Origin: an uncultured Lachnospiraceae bacterium
GTDB taxonomy: Bacteria; Bacillota; Clostridia; Lachnospirales; Lachnospiraceae
Reading direction: 5' to 3'
Length of the DNA stretch: 64,000 nt
Assembly: GCA_910579685.1 (NCBI GenBank)
Contig: CAJTVN010000018.1
Location: 1-64,000, forward strand
This document shows, one piece after another, positions 7,685-16,830 of this stretch (position 1 is its first letter; each line of letters starts with the position of its first letter). A program made the position numbers and the translations under genes. Under the pieces are notes generated by a model. The model was not told the origin of the DNA, made no database searches, and saw nothing but the letters and a program-made list of their open reading frames with translations.

Positions 7685-8289
7685 TTGCGTTTGTCAGGGG
7701 CGAGATTGAGAATATTTCGGAGGATCATGCGGTAATCGACGTGGGCGGAATCGGCTATAATGTACGGATTTCGCCTGGAACGGCGGGAAGGCTGCCTGGA
7801 ATTGGAAAAGAGGTAAAGCTGTATACCTATACCTGCGTCCGGGAGGACGCATTCTGGCTCTACGGATTTCTCGCAAGAGATGAACTGGAGCTTTTCAAAC
7901 TGCTGATTACGGTAAACGGAATCGGCCCTAAGGGGGGGCTTGCCATTCTTTCCGTTTTGAGTGCGGACGACCTTCGGTTTGCGATTATCTCGGGGGACGC
8001 CAAGGCGATTGCCAGGGCGCCTGGAATCGGGGCTAAGACGGCAGGCAGGGTGATTCTGGATCTGAAAGATAAGATATCTATAGAGGATACCTCTGTTCAA
8101 AAGGAGATGAACGCTTACAGGGACGCTCTGGAGACGGAAGGGAAAAATGCCAGGTCGGAAGCCGTGGAAGCGCTGACCGCTCTCGGCTACAGTCCGGCGG
8201 AAGCGCTAAAGGCGGTGAAAAAAGCGGCGCCCGGCGAGGATATGGATGTGGAGACAATTTTGAAGCTGGCTTTGAAAAACATGTTTTGA
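7681..8289 (+). CDS. ruvA: Holliday junction branch migration protein RuvA
   Basis: 202 residues, the normal length. RuvA tetramers bind Holliday junctions and load RuvB rings. Visible are the N-terminal OB fold (MIAFVRGEIENISEDHAVID), the helix-hairpin-helix regions (LLITVNGIGPKGGLAILS and IARAPGIGAKTAGRVILDLKD) and the C-terminal domain III (EALTALGYSPAEALKAVKKA) that contacts RuvB. The ATG at 7681 overlaps the upstream stop by 4 bp. A longer reading in the same frame from 7060 is a shadow over upstream genes. ruvB follows after 37 bp. Confidence 0.97.
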   Translation: MIAFVRGEIENISEDHAVIDVGGIGYNVRISPGTAGRLPGIGKEVKLYTYTCVREDAFWLYGFLARDELELFKLLITVNGIGPKGGLAILSVLSADDLRFAIISGDAKAIARAPGIGAKTAGRVILDLKDKISIEDTSVQKEMNAYRDALETEGKNARSEAVEALTALGYSPAEALKAVKKAAPGEDMDVETILKLALKNMF

Positions 8290-8326
8290 GAGGAGCCCGG
8301 CCAGATAGCGGCGGGAAGATGAATCT

Positions 8327-9325
8327 ATGGCAAAAAGAATGATAGAAACCAATTTAATAGAGGAGGACGTCCGGCTGGAGGGCACTCTGCGCCCACAGAA
8401 ATTGACCGACTATATCGGTCAATCCAAAATCAAGGAAAATCTCAAAATCTATATCGAAGCCGCAAAGCAGAGAGGCGATCCTCTGGATCATGTTCTTTTT
8501 TATGGACCGCCCGGTCTTGGGAAAACCACACTTGCCGGGATTATCGCTAATGAAATGGAAGTAAATATGAAAGTGACCAGCGGGCCGGCCATAGAAAAGC
8601 CGGGAGAAATGGCGGCGATCCTAAACAATCTTCAACAGGGGGATCTTCTGTTTGTGGATGAAATCCATCGCCTGAACAGGCAGGTGGAGGAGGTTCTCTA
8701 TCCGGCAATGGAGGATTATGCCATTGATATTATGATCGGAAAGGGTCAGGCGGCCAGATCGATCCGCCTGGATCTTCCAAGGTTTACTCTGGTAGGAGCT
8801 ACCACCAGGGCCGGGCTTCTGACAGCGCCTCTGCGGGACCGGTTCGGCATAATCCACCGGCTGGAATTCTATTCGCCGCAGGAGCTGACCCATATCATCA
8901 TGCATTCCGCCAGGGTTCTGAACGCCCCCATTGAGCTGGAGGGAGCCAGGGAAATGGCCAGGAGAAGCCGGGGGACTCCAAGACTTGCGAACCGCATTCT
9001 GAAACGGGTGCGGGATTTTGCCCAGGTAAAGTATGAGGGAGTCATCACAAAGGACATTGCCGTCACCGCCCTTGACCTGATGGACGTGGACCCTATGGGA
9101 CTCGATCATATTGACCGGAACATACTGCTCACCATGATCCAGAAATTCGGCGGCGGACCGGTGGGCCTTGACACGCTGGCAGCCTCCATAGGGGAGGATC
9201 CGGGCACCATTGAGGATGTTTATGAGCCCTATCTTTTGAAGAACGGGTTTATCAACAGAACCCCCCGGGGAAGGGTGGTTACGGATTACACTTACCGTCA
9301 TTTGGGACTTGAAATTCCGGGGTGA
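8327..9325 (+). CDS. ruvB: Holliday junction branch migration DNA helicase RuvB
   Basis: 332 residues. AAA+ motor of the RuvAB complex. Walker A is GPPGLGKTT (about residues 64-72) and Walker B is LFVDEIHRLNR. The arginine-finger/sensor region GATTRAGLLTAPLRDRFG and the C-terminal winged helix (EPYLLKNGFINRTPRGRVV) are intact. It directly follows ruvA. No ruvC is nearby, as usual in Firmicutes, where RecU (36029 in this window) is the resolvase. Confidence 0.98.
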   Translation: MAKRMIETNLIEEDVRLEGTLRPQKLTDYIGQSKIKENLKIYIEAAKQRGDPLDHVLFYGPPGLGKTTLAGIIANEMEVNMKVTSGPAIEKPGEMAAILNNLQQGDLLFVDEIHRLNRQVEEVLYPAMEDYAIDIMIGKGQAARSIRLDLPRFTLVGATTRAGLLTAPLRDRFGIIHRLEFYSPQELTHIIMHSARVLNAPIELEGAREMARRSRGTPRLANRILKRVRDFAQVKYEGVITKDIAVTALDLMDVDPMGLDHIDRNILLTMIQKFGGGPVGLDTLAASIGEDPGTIEDVYEPYLLKNGFINRTPRGRVVTDYTYRHLGLEIPG

Positions 9326-9336
9326 TATAGTATAAT
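9309..9336 (+). promoter_or_regulatory. zapA promoter
   Basis: TTGAAA (9309-9314), 16-bp spacer, TATAAT (9331-9336). The -35 lies inside the last codons of ruvB, so zapA can be transcribed separately from the ruv operon. Confidence 0.75.
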
Positions 9337-9379
9337 GTAGACAAGTCAATGCTATTTTTACCCAAAGGGGGGATCGGGA

Positions 9380-9778
9380 GTGTCCGTAAAGACAGATACG
9401 GAAGTGATTATCGGCGGCAAGGTGTTTACCCTGAGCGGTTATGAGAGCGAAGAGTACCTGCAGAAGGTGGCTTCCTATATCAACAACAAAATGACTGAGT
9501 ACAATAAAGTGGATTCCTTCAGAAGGCAGCCCATTGACACGCAGAATGTTCTGCTGCACCTGAATATAGCGGATGATTATTTCAAGGCCAAAAAGCAGAT
9601 ATCCCTTCTTGAGGAGGAGATCCAGGGCAAGGAAAAGGAGCTGTACAATCTCAAACACGAGTTGATTGCCGCACAGATCAAACTGGAGAATACGGAAAAG
9701 AGCATCAAAAGTCTTCAGAAGGAAGTAAACGAAAGTGCGAAAAAGATTGTGAGGCTTGAAACAGAATTGAAAAAGTAA
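9380..9778 (+). CDS. zapA: cell division protein ZapA
   Basis: 132 residues with a GTG start at 9380, preceded by GGGGGGATCGGGA. The N-terminal part (VIIGGKVFTLSGYESEEYLQ) is the ZapA fold, and the C-terminal half (about 70-132) is one long charged coiled coil. ZapA binds and bundles FtsZ filaments at the division site. It has its own promoter and terminator. The coiled coil is somewhat longer than in the roughly 85-100 residue ZapA of bacilli, as is usual in Lachnospiraceae. Confidence 0.9.
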   Translation: MSVKTDTEVIIGGKVFTLSGYESEEYLQKVASYINNKMTEYNKVDSFRRQPIDTQNVLLHLNIADDYFKAKKQISLLEEEIQGKEKELYNLKHELIAAQIKLENTEKSIKSLQKEVNESAKKIVRLETELKK

Positions 9779-9781
9779 CCC

Positions 9782-9810
9782 AAAGCTGTCTGTGTTCGGA
9801 CAGCTTTTTA
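9782..9810 (+). terminator. rho-independent terminator after zapA
   Basis: AAAGCTGTC (9782-9790), a short loop, then GGACAGCTTT with a T run to about 9809. Confidence 0.85.
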
Positions 9811-9835
9811 TGTACAGGGGCGCACAGAGGAATCT

Positions 9836-9888
9836 GTTGCCAAGGCAACGCACGTCCCGCAAGGCGAGCAGGGGAAATCCCCTTGCTC
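9836..9888 (+). other. leader hairpins before the U32 gene
   Basis: Two adjacent stem-loops: GTTGCC-AA-GGCAAC (9836-9849), and GAGCA-GGGG / CCCC-T-TGCTC around an AAAT loop (9866-9888). They lie between the zapA terminator and the U32 start. Neither is followed by a T run, so they are not simple terminators. Confidence 0.5.
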
Positions 9889-9912
9889 AATACAGAGCTC
9901 AGGGAAATTAGG

Positions 9913-12117
9913 ATGGAAATGAATCAAAAAAAAGTGGAACTTCTGGCTCCGGCCGGAAATTATGACGCGCTGAGAGGCGCTTTGGCAGCCGGGGCGGACG
10001 CCGTTTATCTGGGCGGGAACGCATTTGGCGCGCGGGCCTATGCGGAGAATTTTTCGAAGGAGGAAATCTGCCGCGGAGTCCGTATGGCGCATCTTCTCGG
10101 CAAAAAAATATATCTCACGGTCAATACGCTTGTGAAGGAGAGGGAATTTGAGAACCTTTATGATTTCCTTCAGCCTCTTTATGAGGCCGGCCTCGACGGT
10201 GCGATTATTCAGGATATGGGCGTTTTTTCCTTTATCCGGGAATATTTTCCGCTGCTGGAGCTTCACGTGAGTACACAGATGACAGTCACCTCCGTCTATG
10301 GAGCCCGTCTTCTGGCAAAGGAGGGCGCAAAAAGGGTGGTTCCCGCAAGAGAGCTTTCCCTGAAAGAGCTTGCGGAAATGAAAAAGGATGGAAAAATCGA
10401 GGTGGAGGCCTTTGTCCACGGAGCCATGTGCTACTGTTATTCTGGACAGTGCCTTTTCAGCAGCATTCTGGGAGGAAGAAGCGGGAACCGGGGACGGTGC
10501 GCCCAGCCCTGCCGCCTTCCCTATGGAGTAAATCATGGAAAAGAGGGCTATCCTTTAAGTATGAAGGATATGTGCACCCTGACCATTCTTCCGGAGCTGA
10601 TCGAGGCGGGGATTGATTCCTTCAAAATCGAAGGCCGGATGAAAAAGCCGGAATATGCGGCCGGGGTGACAGCAATCTACCGCAAATATATTGACCGTTT
10701 CAGACAGAACCCTCAGGAATACCGGGTGGAAAAAGAGGATATGGATTTTCTGCAATCCCTTTATATCCGGACAGAAATCCAGGAAGGATATTACCACCGG
10801 CATAATGGAAGGGAAATGATCACCATCGGATCCCCTTCCTACTCGGGAAGCGATGAAAAGCTCCTGGAAGGAATCCGAAGAGACTATATCCGCACAGGCC
10901 CGGGGCTGGCGGTGAGCGCCAGTGCGATTCTGCGAAAGAACGAGGCGGCCAGGATGTCCCTCACTCTGGGAGATACCACGGTAACGGTTTCGGGTGATGT
11001 GGTGCAGATGGCAAAGAAGCAGCCCCTGTCAAAAGAGAAAATAAAAGAACAGCTGTCCAAAAGCAGCCATGAGCTGTTCGATACGGCTTTTCTTGAGGTG
11101 GAAGCGGATCCTGCCGTTTTTATGCCTGTCAGCAGTCTCAATCAGCTCAGAAGGGATGCTTTTTTCCGATTGGAGCAGGAACTTCTGTCCGCCTTCGGCA
11201 GGGAAGGCAGGAATGCCAGGCCGTTGTCCTTCGCTCAGATTCCAAAGAAGAAGGAGACGGAAGCAGAGCCGGGCCGGAGAGAAGGGGCCGGGTCAAAGAA
11301 CAAAAGGAGAGGGATTCTTCATGTTCTCGTGAGCACGAGAGAACAGCTTGCAGAGGCGCTTGCCGCAGGAATCTCCCGGATTTATCTGGATAAGATGCGG
11401 CTTACGAAGGAGCTTTCCGCTTACCTTTCCGCCCACAGAGGGGAGTGTGAGTTCTTTTTGGCATTTCCCTGGATCTTCCGCGGGAAGGATGCGGACAGGC
11501 TGGAAAAAATGATTTCTCAGGCGGAACAGGATATTTTTGCGGGTGTGCTGATCCGAAACGTGGATACGCTTTCCTTTTTGATGGAAAAGTCTTTTAAAAA
11601 GCAGGTCGTTTCGGATATCAATCTTTATACCTGGAACAGCAGAGCCTTTGGCTTCTGGAGCCGGTGGACGGACGAGATCTATCTGCCGGCGGAGCTCAAT
11701 TTTCATGAATTGCAAGAGATGAAGGAAAGGACGGACGGCAGAGGCGGCAGGTTCTCATCTCTAATCTACGGACGGCTTCCCATGATGATTTCCGCCAACT
11801 GCGTAAGAAAGACAACAAAAGGCTGTAACAAAGAGCCCGGATACAGCGTCCTGACCGACCGGTATCGCAAAGATTTTCCAGTCTATACAGACTGCGATTT
11901 TTGTTATAATATCATATACAACAGTGTTCCCCTTTCCCTTCACGGGCTGTTTGCGAAAAAACAGATGCCCGCAGAGGTTGGCCGGCTTGATTTTACCGTG
12001 GAGAGCGGCGTGGAGTGCGCCAACGTTATCCGGTATTTTCAGAGCCTGTCAGAGAAGTATGTGGAGCCCTTTTACAGGGATTTCACTACCGGGCACTATA
12101 AACGAGGAGTAGAATAA
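9913..12117 (+). CDS. U32 family peptidase-like protein (tRNA/rRNA hydroxylation type)
   Basis: 734 residues from ATG 9913 (ATG 9919 is also possible). It starts with the family's KVELLAPAGNYDALRGALAAG. The U32 signature region near residue 165-230 has FVHGAMCYCYSGQCLFSS followed by GNRGRCAQPCRLPY, with the clustered cysteines. A DUF3656-like middle and a C-terminal part with more cysteines (NCVRKTTKGCN and TDCDFCYNI) follow. U32 proteins of this class (RlhA, TrhP) hydroxylate RNA rather than degrade protein, so RNA modification is the likelier role. It is followed directly by the RodA/PBP pair. Confidence 0.85.
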   Translation: MEMNQKKVELLAPAGNYDALRGALAAGADAVYLGGNAFGARAYAENFSKEEICRGVRMAHLLGKKIYLTVNTLVKEREFENLYDFLQPLYEAGLDGAIIQDMGVFSFIREYFPLLELHVSTQMTVTSVYGARLLAKEGAKRVVPARELSLKELAEMKKDGKIEVEAFVHGAMCYCYSGQCLFSSILGGRSGNRGRCAQPCRLPYGVNHGKEGYPLSMKDMCTLTILPELIEAGIDSFKIEGRMKKPEYAAGVTAIYRKYIDRFRQNPQEYRVEKEDMDFLQSLYIRTEIQEGYYHRHNGREMITIGSPSYSGSDEKLLEGIRRDYIRTGPGLAVSASAILRKNEAARMSLTLGDTTVTVSGDVVQMAKKQPLSKEKIKEQLSKSSHELFDTAFLEVEADPAVFMPVSSLNQLRRDAFFRLEQELLSAFGREGRNARPLSFAQIPKKKETEAEPGRREGAGSKNKRRGILHVLVSTREQLAEALAAGISRIYLDKMRLTKELSAYLSAHRGECEFFLAFPWIFRGKDADRLEKMISQAEQDIFAGVLIRNVDTLSFLMEKSFKKQVVSDINLYTWNSRAFGFWSRWTDEIYLPAELNFHELQEMKERTDGRGGRFSSLIYGRLPMMISANCVRKTTKGCNKEPGYSVLTDRYRKDFPVYTDCDFCYNIIYNSVPLSLHGLFAKKQMPAEVGRLDFTVESGVECANVIRYFQSLSEKYVEPFYRDFTTGHYKRGVE

Positions 12118-13536
12118 ATGGAATTGTATATCAGCGAATTTTCGAAGTATGTCATAACGCTGCTGATGATCCTGTATACCTGGGAATGCTTCTCCGTTTT
12201 CCGCTTTCAGGAGGAGAGCGGAAGAAGCGGCGTCTACGCAAGACAGAACATACTAATGTTTGCGCTGCATTTCAGCTGTTTTGTGGTGATATGCTTTGAG
12301 ACAAGCGATGTGACGTATCTGTTTTTTTATGCGTTTCAGCAGATTATCCTTTATGCGGCCATCGTTCTGTTCCGTATGATTTATCCAAAGAGCAACCGTC
12401 TTGTGGTAAACAATATGTGCACGCTCCTTAGCATCAGCTTTGTGATTCTCACGCGGCTGTCCTATGGAAGAGCTGTCAGACAGTTTGCGATAGCGACAGG
12501 TTCTCTGGTGATTGCGCTCGTCATCCCCTATTTTGTACATAAATTCAAATTTCTCAGGAACCTGAAATGGATTTATGCGCTGGTTGGGATTGCGGCTCTG
12601 TCGGTGGTATTGATACTCGGGCAGACCACCTACGGGAGCAAGCTCTCCTATTCGATTGCGGGCCTGACCTTTCAGCCTTCCGAGTTTGTGAAGATTCTGT
12701 TTGTGTTTTACGTGGCAGGGGCGCTCTGCCAGTCTTCGGGCTTTTTTGAGGTCTTTACCACGGCGGTGGTTGCCGCCGCCCACGTGATCGTGCTGGTGTG
12801 TTCAAAGGATCTGGGAAGCGCCCTTATCTTTTTTGTGGTGTATGTGCTCATGGTGTACGTGGCTTCGGGACGTTTTTTTTACCTGCTCGCCGGGGCGGTG
12901 GGAGGATCGGCGGCCGCCTGGATTGCGGCCCGGGTATTTTCCCACGTGCAGATCCGTATCCAGGCATGGCAGGATCCATGGAGCGTGATTGATTCGGCGG
13001 GCTACCAGATCACCCAGTCTTTGTTCGCCATCTCCAGCGGAGGCCTGTTCGGGCTTGGGCTTTATGGAGGGACGCCGGATTCCATTCCTTTTGTGGAGGC
13101 GGATTTTATTTTTTCCGCCATAGCGGAGGAGCTTGGCATTCTCTTTGCCGTCTGCCTGATTCTGATCTGCGTCAGCAGTTTTATCATGATCATGAACATC
13201 TCCCTGAGGCTGAACGAGCGGTTTTACCAGCTTGTGGCCTTTGGCTTTGGAGTGACTTATATTTTTCAGGTGTTTCTCACAATCGGAGGGGGGACAAAGT
13301 TCATCCCTCTCACCGGTGTCACGCTCCCGCTGATCAGCTATGGCGGAAGCTCGGTGCTGGCCACGCTTGTCACCTTCTCCATTATCGAGGGCCTTTGCGC
13401 CATTCAGGAGGACGAGGCTGCCATGGAGCGGAAGAAGACCCGCAGGGCGAGAAGACAGCCGGCTGCGGACAGAAGGCGTCAGGAAGCGGAGAAAATAATC
13501 CGGACAGAGGAGGACTATGAGGACAGCGAAGAATAA
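12118..13536 (+). CDS. SEDS-family peptidoglycan polymerase (FtsW/RodA/SpoVE)
   Basis: 472 residues with about ten membrane helices. The conserved SEDS stretches are present: FQPSEFVKILFVFY, KDLGSALIFF, an extracellular loop around GSKLSYSI, DFIFSAIAEELG and PLTGVTLPLISYGGSS near the end. These glycosyltransferases polymerise lipid II and work with a class B PBP, here encoded next with a 20-bp overlap. The long N-terminal extension (about 100 residues, two or three extra helices) and basic C-terminal tail match the actinobacterial/clostridial RodA-like form paired with PbpA. Confidence 0.93.
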   Translation: MELYISEFSKYVITLLMILYTWECFSVFRFQEESGRSGVYARQNILMFALHFSCFVVICFETSDVTYLFFYAFQQIILYAAIVLFRMIYPKSNRLVVNNMCTLLSISFVILTRLSYGRAVRQFAIATGSLVIALVIPYFVHKFKFLRNLKWIYALVGIAALSVVLILGQTTYGSKLSYSIAGLTFQPSEFVKILFVFYVAGALCQSSGFFEVFTTAVVAAAHVIVLVCSKDLGSALIFFVVYVLMVYVASGRFFYLLAGAVGGSAAAWIAARVFSHVQIRIQAWQDPWSVIDSAGYQITQSLFAISSGGLFGLGLYGGTPDSIPFVEADFIFSAIAEELGILFAVCLILICVSSFIMIMNISLRLNERFYQLVAFGFGVTYIFQVFLTIGGGTKFIPLTGVTLPLISYGGSSVLATLVTFSIIEGLCAIQEDEAAMERKKTRRARRQPAADRRRQEAEKIIRTEEDYEDSEE

Positions 13537-14950
13537 ACAGACCAGGAAGAAAGGAAACGGGCAGATTGTTGCCGTCACCTGTGTGTTTACGTTTCTGTTC
13601 CTGGGTATGATCGGTTATATCACCCATTATTCCCTGACGCATAAGCAGGAGCTTATCAATAACAGTTACAATGGCAGACAGCAGATCCTGCTGGCCAAGA
13701 ACCGCAGGGGCGACATTCTTGCCGCAAACGGCGACGTTCTTGCGAGGACGGTGGAGACACAGGGCGGTGAGGTCAGGGAGTATCCTTATAAGAATCTGTT
13801 TTCCCATGTGGTGGGATATTCCGTAAACGGAAGGATGGGGGTGGAATCTCAGGCGAATTATTATCTGATCAATTCCAATGCGCCCTTATCCGAGAAAGCC
13901 GGCCTGGAGGTTTCGGATGAAAAATACCCTGGGGATTGCGTCTACACCACACTGGATGTGGAGCTGCAGCAGGTGGCGTCCACTGCCCTTGGCGTTTATC
14001 GGGGAGCCATTGTTGTGACAGAGCCCTCCACGGGAAAAGTGCTCGCCATGGTCTCCAAACCCGATTTTGATCCGGAAAAGATCGAGGAGCAGTGGGACGA
14101 GTTTCTTGCGGACAGCGATTCGGGCATCCTGCTCAACCGGGTGACCCAGGGCCTGTATCCGCCGGGCTCCACCTTCAAAATCATAACCGCCCTGGAATAT
14201 ATCAGGGAAAATCCGGAGAATTACGGGAACTACAGCTACAATTGTACCGGCGCCATCACAAGAGGACAGGACCGGATCCAGTGCTATCACGGGACGGTTC
14301 ACGGGGGCGTGGATTTCAAGCGCTCCTTTGCAAAGTCCTGCAATACTTCCTTTGCGAATATCGGCCTGTCATTGGACCGCAACAGATTTTCAGACACGCT
14401 ATCAGAGCTCTTATTCAATGAAGAGCTTCCCCTCGGCTTCAATTACAGCAAGAGCCGGATTGATGTCAATGGAGAAACGCCGGATTCGGCAATGATGCAG
14501 ATCTCCATTGGTCAGGGGACTACGGGGATCACTCCGATCCACATGAACATGATCACCAGCGCCATAGCAAACGGCGGGACGCTGATGAAGCCCTACGTGG
14601 TGGACCGTGTGGAGAACAGTGCGGGGGATGTGGTCAAATCCTTTCAGCCGCAATCCGCCGGCGGGCTTTTGAGCCAGGAGGAGGCGACGGCCCTGACAGC
14701 GCTGATGAGCGACGTGGTGGAGGAGGGAACCGCCTCCCGGTTAAAGGGACTTTCCTACACGGCTGCCGGAAAAACCGGTTCCGCAGAGTACGGCACGGTG
14801 AAGGGGGACAGCCACGCCTGGTTTACCGGCTTTGCGCCTACGCAGAATCCGGAAATCTGCGTGACCATTATTATAGAAGGAGCCGGGGCCGGCGGGGATT
14901 ACGCCGTCCCCATTGCCAAACGAATTTTTGACGCTTATTTTGGTGTGTGA
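13517..14950 (+). CDS. class B penicillin-binding protein (PbpA-like transpeptidase)
   Basis: 477 residues with one N-terminal membrane helix (about 18-37). Transpeptidase motifs are complete: STFK at 218-221 (PPGSTFKIITALEY), SCN at 274-276 and KTG at 419-421 (AAGKTGSAEYGT). The N-terminal region is short, without the large dimerisation domain of PBP2/FtsI, as in actinobacterial PbpA. It crosslinks peptidoglycan outside the membrane. The gene overlaps the SEDS polymerase gene, so the two probably form a synthase pair for elongation or sporulation. Confidence 0.93.
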   Translation: MRTAKNKQTRKKGNGQIVAVTCVFTFLFLGMIGYITHYSLTHKQELINNSYNGRQQILLAKNRRGDILAANGDVLARTVETQGGEVREYPYKNLFSHVVGYSVNGRMGVESQANYYLINSNAPLSEKAGLEVSDEKYPGDCVYTTLDVELQQVASTALGVYRGAIVVTEPSTGKVLAMVSKPDFDPEKIEEQWDEFLADSDSGILLNRVTQGLYPPGSTFKIITALEYIRENPENYGNYSYNCTGAITRGQDRIQCYHGTVHGGVDFKRSFAKSCNTSFANIGLSLDRNRFSDTLSELLFNEELPLGFNYSKSRIDVNGETPDSAMMQISIGQGTTGITPIHMNMITSAIANGGTLMKPYVVDRVENSAGDVVKSFQPQSAGGLLSQEEATALTALMSDVVEEGTASRLKGLSYTAAGKTGSAEYGTVKGDSHAWFTGFAPTQNPEICVTIIIEGAGAGGDYAVPIAKRIFDAYFGV

Positions 14951-14967
14951 GAGCAGGGGAAGAAGTC

Positions 14968-15282
14968 ATGAAATTTTATAAATATCTTTATATTGGCGAT
15001 ACTGTTAAGGAACCGGGCAGAGTAAAAAGAAGGTTAAAGCTCCACGCCGGGCAGATGATTTACGTGGTCTGCCTGGCCCAGGGAGATGATCAGCTGGAGA
15101 TTTATCACTGCGCCTATCTGAAACAGCGCTATTACAGGCACCATCCCCCTGTTATTGTGGGAATCGCCGCAAGCTATGATGAGGCGGTGGAGCTTGTGGT
15201 ACGGATCACAAAGGAGAGCCTTCTGGCGACGGGGGGCTGCGATTTAAAGGCGTATTTGAAACTGCGGACAAAAAAGGTATAA
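14968..15282 (+). CDS. conserved hypothetical protein (104 aa)
   Basis: ATG 14968 with AGGGGAAGAAGTC upstream gives a 104-residue protein starting MKFYKYLYIGDTVKEPGRVK. It is soluble and basic with no signal or membrane segment. Near the middle it has IYHCAYLKQRYYRHHPPVIV. An in-frame ATG at 14947 overlaps the PBP stop but has no better ribosome site. Proteins of this look occur in this position in other Lachnospiraceae, but I know no function. Neighbours are a PBP and a DUF2953 protein. Confidence 0.75.
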   Translation: MKFYKYLYIGDTVKEPGRVKRRLKLHAGQMIYVVCLAQGDDQLEIYHCAYLKQRYYRHHPPVIVGIAASYDEAVELVVRITKESLLATGGCDLKAYLKLRTKKV

Positions 15283-15292
15283 AGGGTTAAAG

Positions 15293-16225
15293 ATGATAAC
15301 AGTGCTGCTTACCATATTAAAAATAATCGGAATCATTCTTTTGTGCGTGCTTTTGACGCTTTTATGCGTTCTGCTTCTCGTTCTTTTTGTGCCGGTGCGC
15401 TACCGGATCGAGGCGGTGCGCAGAGAAGGGGAAGAGGCGCCCTTTCGGGTGGCCCTGAGAGTCACCTGGCTGTTACATATTCTGAACGCCGCCTTTTGCT
15501 ATCCGGGGGAGGAGGGCCTGCGGGTATGGGTTTTGGGCTTCAGGATTTTTCCGCCGAGGCAGAAGGAGAAAGAGCCCCGGGATGACAAGACAGAGGACAT
15601 GCAAGAGGAAGCGGCGGCCGGACAGGAGGAAGGAAAGCCTGTCGACGACGGGGAAGTAACCGGCGGACGCAAAAAAGAGATGGAAGCGCAGATGGATCCG
15701 CGGATGGAACTGCCGAAAGAAGAGGAAGGGCAAGAGGAGGGAAAAGAGGAACCGAATTGGATACGGAAACTTCGGGCGTTTGTGCACAGGATCATGGAAA
15801 TATTAAAAAATATTAAGTACACAATACAGAAAATATGTGATAAGATAAAAGAGATTACAAAAAATATCCGGTATTATGTGGAAATCATTCAAAGCGATGC
15901 GTTTTTGAGGGTATGGAGGGTTTGCGGCGGGGAGGCTTTGAAGTTACTTCGCAGCGTACTTCCCGGCAAAGTAAGGGGACGGCTCCTTGTAGGAACGGGA
16001 GATCCGGCCAGCACGGCGCAGATCATCGGCATACATGGTATTTTATATCCCCTGATTGGAGACCATATTATGGTCATACCCGATTTTGAGCGCACAATTG
16101 TGGAGGGAGAGCTGCTGCTCAAAGGGAAGCTTACCGTTTTCCGGGCTCTGAAAACAGCATTAATCATCTATTTCAACAAAGATTTGCGGAAGGTAATCCG
16201 TTTATTAAAGAAGGAGGCAGCATAA
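15293..16225 (+). CDS. DUF2953 domain-containing protein (YtfI-like)
   Basis: 310 residues. An N-terminal membrane helix (about 4-31) leads into the DUF2953 start (PVRYRIEAVRREGEEAPFRV, FRIFPPR). Next comes a roughly 60-residue low-complexity acidic linker (E/K/D/G, about 100-160), then the C-terminal DUF2953 portion with amphipathic helices. It is immediately followed by ytfJ (stop and start adjacent at 16225/16226), the arrangement of ytfI-ytfJ in Bacillus. In that context it is associated with sporulation; its molecular role is unknown. Confidence 0.85.
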   Translation: MITVLLTILKIIGIILLCVLLTLLCVLLLVLFVPVRYRIEAVRREGEEAPFRVALRVTWLLHILNAAFCYPGEEGLRVWVLGFRIFPPRQKEKEPRDDKTEDMQEEAAAGQEEGKPVDDGEVTGGRKKEMEAQMDPRMELPKEEEGQEEGKEEPNWIRKLRAFVHRIMEILKNIKYTIQKICDKIKEITKNIRYYVEIIQSDAFLRVWRVCGGEALKLLRSVLPGKVRGRLLVGTGDPASTAQIIGIHGILYPLIGDHIMVIPDFERTIVEGELLLKGKLTVFRALKTALIIYFNKDLRKVIRLLKKEAA

Positions 16226-16621
16226 ATGGCAGAGAACAATTTTTCCGGAGTGATCGATTCGCTGATGAAGGGAATGAATGCGGTTTTTTCCACCAAGACC
16301 GTGGTTGGGGAGGCGACAAAGCTTGCTGACGATACCGTGATCTTACCCCTTGTGGACGTCAGTTTTGGCGTGGCGGCCGGGGCCAGCGTGGGAGACAAGA
16401 AAAACGGAGGAGCCGGAGGATTCAGCGGCAAAATGACTCCAAGCGCAGTGCTTGTGGTGAAAAACGGAAGCACGAAGCTTGTCAATATCAAGAATCAGGA
16501 TACCATGACAAAGGTTCTTGATATGATCCCTGATCTTGTCGATAAGTTTACGGCGCCGAAAGAAGAGATGATCGATGATACACAGGCGGCGAAAATCGCA
16601 TTTCCGGATGAAGAAGAGTAG
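16226..16621 (+). CDS. ytfJ: GerW family sporulation protein (YtfJ)
   Basis: 131 residues, normal for the family. Typical segments are MKGMNAVFSTKTVVGEATKL near the start, a glycine-rich middle (GAAGASVG-type: FGVAAGASVGDKKNGGAGGF) and SAVLVVKNGSTKLVNIKN. In Bacillus, GerW is a spore protein needed for germination with some nutrients. The AAGGAGGCAGCATAA ribosome site lies in the end of the preceding gene, so it is coupled to the DUF2953 gene. Presence of both supports a spore former. Confidence 0.92.
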   Translation: MAENNFSGVIDSLMKGMNAVFSTKTVVGEATKLADDTVILPLVDVSFGVAAGASVGDKKNGGAGGFSGKMTPSAVLVVKNGSTKLVNIKNQDTMTKVLDMIPDLVDKFTAPKEEMIDDTQAAKIAFPDEEE

Positions 16622-16686
16622 GACAGGCAATATTTTGCCCGCAGCCGCATAAGATGAAGTAAGAAGCATAAGCAGGGTTTGAGAGC

Positions 16687-16830
16687 ATGAAGAAAATGAT
16701 TGGATTTATAGCTTTTTGGATTGCGGTGGGAATGCTGCTTATGCTTTTTCTTTCCCGGCATTTTCTGATCGGCCTTATCATCATCGCACTGCTTTTGCTG
16801 ATCGGCTACAATTTCTATTATTGTGATTGA
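16687..16830 (+). CDS. small two-helix membrane protein (47 aa)
   Basis: ATG 16687 to TGA 16830 encodes 47 residues: MKKMIGFIAFWIAVGMLLML, a short FLSRHF turn, then a second hydrophobic helix (LIGLIIIALLLLIGYN) and an FYYCD end. It lies 65 bp after ytfJ. Small two-helix proteins of this kind are common near sporulation genes in clostridia. No function known. Confidence 0.65.
   Translation: MKKMIGFIAFWIAVGMLLMLFLSRHFLIGLIIIALLLLIGYNFYYCD

Noticed and set aside
8621..9862. 413-codon minus-strand frame opposite ruvB and zapA
   Set aside because: It overlaps two certain genes on the other strand and shows shadow composition.
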